64,000 bases of DNA, from NCBI GenBank assembly GCA_013399855.1, contig VXAY01001005.1, forward strand, positions 147,025 to 211,024, written 5' to 3'. The notes under the pieces were generated by a model. That model was not told where the DNA came from, ran no database searches, and saw nothing but the letters and a program-made list of their open reading frames with translations. A program made the translations under genes and the position numbers. The DNA comes from Oxyruncus cristatus (Eukaryota; Chordata; Aves; Passeriformes; Cotingidae). This document shows, one piece after another, positions 62,191 through 64,000 of this stretch (positions within the stretch are counted from its first letter, which is position 1; every line of letters begins with the position of its first letter).

Positions 62191-63310
62191 CTTCAAGTGT
62201 TCCATGAAGGGATCAAACTGGCCAAGGGTCTGTCTATCTCTGCAGTCCCTGCAAGGGCTCTCCACCCTGAGGACTTGAGCTTCTGCATAAGAAGTCCCTT
62301 TGATCTTTCTCAGTCAAGCTTTCCTACATGTTTCTTGCACTCCATTATCCACAGGAGCCATCTCCTCTCCAGAGCTGGAGTGCTTCCAGCTGGGACCTGT
62401 GGTCTCCACCAATTTATCCAACTCTTGCCTCAAGATCCCCTCCCTACCTGAGATTTTGTCAGTGCCTCAGGCACACTCCAGCTCCACTACTCCATTTCAT
62501 GGCCCCCCTCTCCAACCCCATCCACAGCTTTCCCAGCCTGGTGGCCCCAGCATAGTTCTCTCAGACCCATTGTTGTTGGTCTTCCACCTTAGCTCAAGAC
62601 CTCTTGCTCCCATCCTGCTTCCTTTGGAGCTGCAGCAGCCCCTTCACTTCTCCAGGTGAGGAGGCAGCTGTGGTGGGCTGGAGGCGGGGCAGTGGCTGCT
62701 GCTCAGCCCAGCCCAGCCCAAGCAGCTGGGAAGGGCTAAAGGTGCTCCTTACCCAGACTACTCTCCAGACCCAGGGTTTCCTGGAGTGAAGCTGACCCAT
62801 ACCCAGCTTTCAGCCTCCTCTTGGGTTCCAGCTGCTTGCAGAGGAGACCTGCCACAGCATGGATCTCAGCAGCTCTCCCCACCACACACAAGTGACCAGG
62901 GCTTGTCCAGCCCCAGCCAGACCCCATGACAAGCCTGCCCATTCCAACACCATCCTGGCTATGGCTCTGAGCTGCCACGGGCCACAGCTGAGCCCCCACA
63001 AAGGGCTGAGGGACACCCACTGCTGTAGGAAGGCTAAATCTGGAAGATGTTCTGGGAAGAGCACGTCCATGTGGAGTGCACCCTGTCCCCAGCATGTGAG
63101 ACAGATGACAGGAAGTCCACATCCCACCAAAACCAACTTTATGTAGTGCTGGTCCAAGGCACCTGCAATGTTTGAAGCCACATCCACACATTTTACTGAG
63201 CATCTGCCTGCAGTGTGGGAGTGCAGATGAGCAGCCAGCAAAGCCCATGGCGCTAGAAATCTGTTTTGCTTGAACTGAGGGCAGAAAGGCCACATGGCAG
63301 TTTTCCAGCT
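62191..63310. other. unexplained GC-rich block
   Basis: About 1.1 kb that is clearly richer in G and C than its flanks, with many CAG/CTG, CCC and CAGCCCAG units (tandem CAGCC near 62705-62722). It is open for long stretches in several frames (185 and 274 codons on the minus strand, about 119 on the plus), as expected for stop-poor GC-rich DNA. I recognise no protein. CpG is not strongly enriched, so it differs from the island at 43.1 kb. It could be an unlisted LTR or retroelement piece, or the exon of a non-coding RNA. Confidence 0.4.
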
Positions 63311-64000
63311 AGAGCAGAAAGGGAGTGAGGGGACACATCCAGAGGCCCCAAACACATCGTTCTTAGCTTTTCTTCCATTAAAATTTGTGATCATCACAAC
63401 TGCAAGAAGTGGCAAAAACAGCATAGCAACTTCACAAATCTGGGGGAGCTGCTTTACGGAAAGACATTTGTCTTCATGATTGAGACCTTCCTTGGGCTGA
63501 TTAGGATAAGAAAGGTAATAAAAACCCCAAACCCAATCCCATGGAAACAGATTCAGGACATCCACCTTTAGCTTTATAATCTTACCAGGGACTGCAGTGA
63601 GCAACCAGTGCTGAGCCAGCTTCTTAAACCTCACTGAAAAATGAATTGGAATATTCTCCCCTTTTATTTTCTTTTTGCAGCTGGTACAAAATGCAGCTTA
63701 ATATCTTTTCCCCTTTTAATTAAATACACTGGTTAGCATTCTATTTCACAAGGCCTCTGAGCAACATATTGATACATGTATTACAGCCATCATACTTTCC
63801 CCTCCTCTCTAAAAAATCAGTTACCAGCCCTATCCTTGACAAAATGCTTGTGAAGAATAATACATTGGAAGTCAAATGTTATCTGCTAATTGACAGGATG
63901 GATTCAACAATGTAACCTTATCTTAGGTAGATAAACTTCTAAGGAAACTGAGCCAGAATGGCCAAATGAGATGTTTAAGATTCCTTTTTGCTGCAGAGGG
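63311..64000. other. intergenic, nothing recognised
   Basis: AT-rich sequence returning to the composition of the rest of the region. The 274-codon minus frame starts here (63634) but has no supported start context. Confidence 0.45.

Noticed and set aside
62810..63634. 274-codon minus-strand frame as a protein gene
   Set aside because: Stop-poor GC-rich DNA gives long open frames in several phases here. No domain, signal or splice evidence supports it, so it is kept only as a finding.
38106..64000. 3' exons of ADAMTS6 on the minus strand
   Set aside because: Expected next to CWC27 from mammalian gene order, but I saw no cysteine-rich thrombospondin-type or PLAC-type exon. It probably lies beyond the window.

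Overview
The window is bird nuclear DNA. It is AT-rich and intron-dominated, and it carries many 5'-truncated CR1 LINE copies with the avian 3' end (short ATTCTATG-like direct repeats). It also carries endogenous-retrovirus LTRs of the type common in neoavian birds (TGTCATGGTTTA or TGTCCTGGTTT ends). There are no bacterial-type genes, operons or CRISPR arrays.

The only protein-coding gene I can support is the 3' end of CWC27, a spliceosome-associated cyclophilin-like protein, on the + strand. Four exons (10408-10505, 19110-19219, 21985-22088, 37703-37865) have consensus splice sites and join in frame. They encode about the last 157 residues and a TAA stop, followed by a short 3'UTR with AATAAA at 38088. 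Everything left of 10408 is probably intron, because the first visible exon starts inside a codon. In chicken the CWC27 neighbourhood is Z-linked, so a Z (or W) chromosome origin is likely, but that is inference.

Layout: 1-10407, upstream intron with three CR1 copies, two of them a young inverted pair. 10506-19109, intron with a 1.13 kb ERVL-like solo LTR (5-bp target duplication CTATA, sense TATA box and poly(A) signal) broken by a 252-base assembly gap. 19220-21984, a short intron with no clear repeat. 22089-37702, a 15.6 kb intron with CR1 copies, an LTR tip and an antisense solo LTR. 38106-64000, downstream sequence with no recognised gene. That last part holds a CpG-rich patch with two CTCF-like motifs 49 bases apart (43.1 kb), a CR1 with an inverted 5' end (51.8-52.4 kb), a CR1 reverse-transcriptase relic (53.2 kb) and an unexplained GC-rich block (62.2-63.3 kb). 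In mammals ADAMTS6 lies next, in opposite orientation; I see none of its exons here.

No new multi-gene system is visible. The most interesting items are the paired CTCF-like motifs in the CpG patch downstream of CWC27, the sense-oriented intronic LTR that could end CWC27 transcripts early, the inverted CR1 pair, and several perfect palindromes. Most of the other short open frames are chance readings of intron or CR1 sequence.
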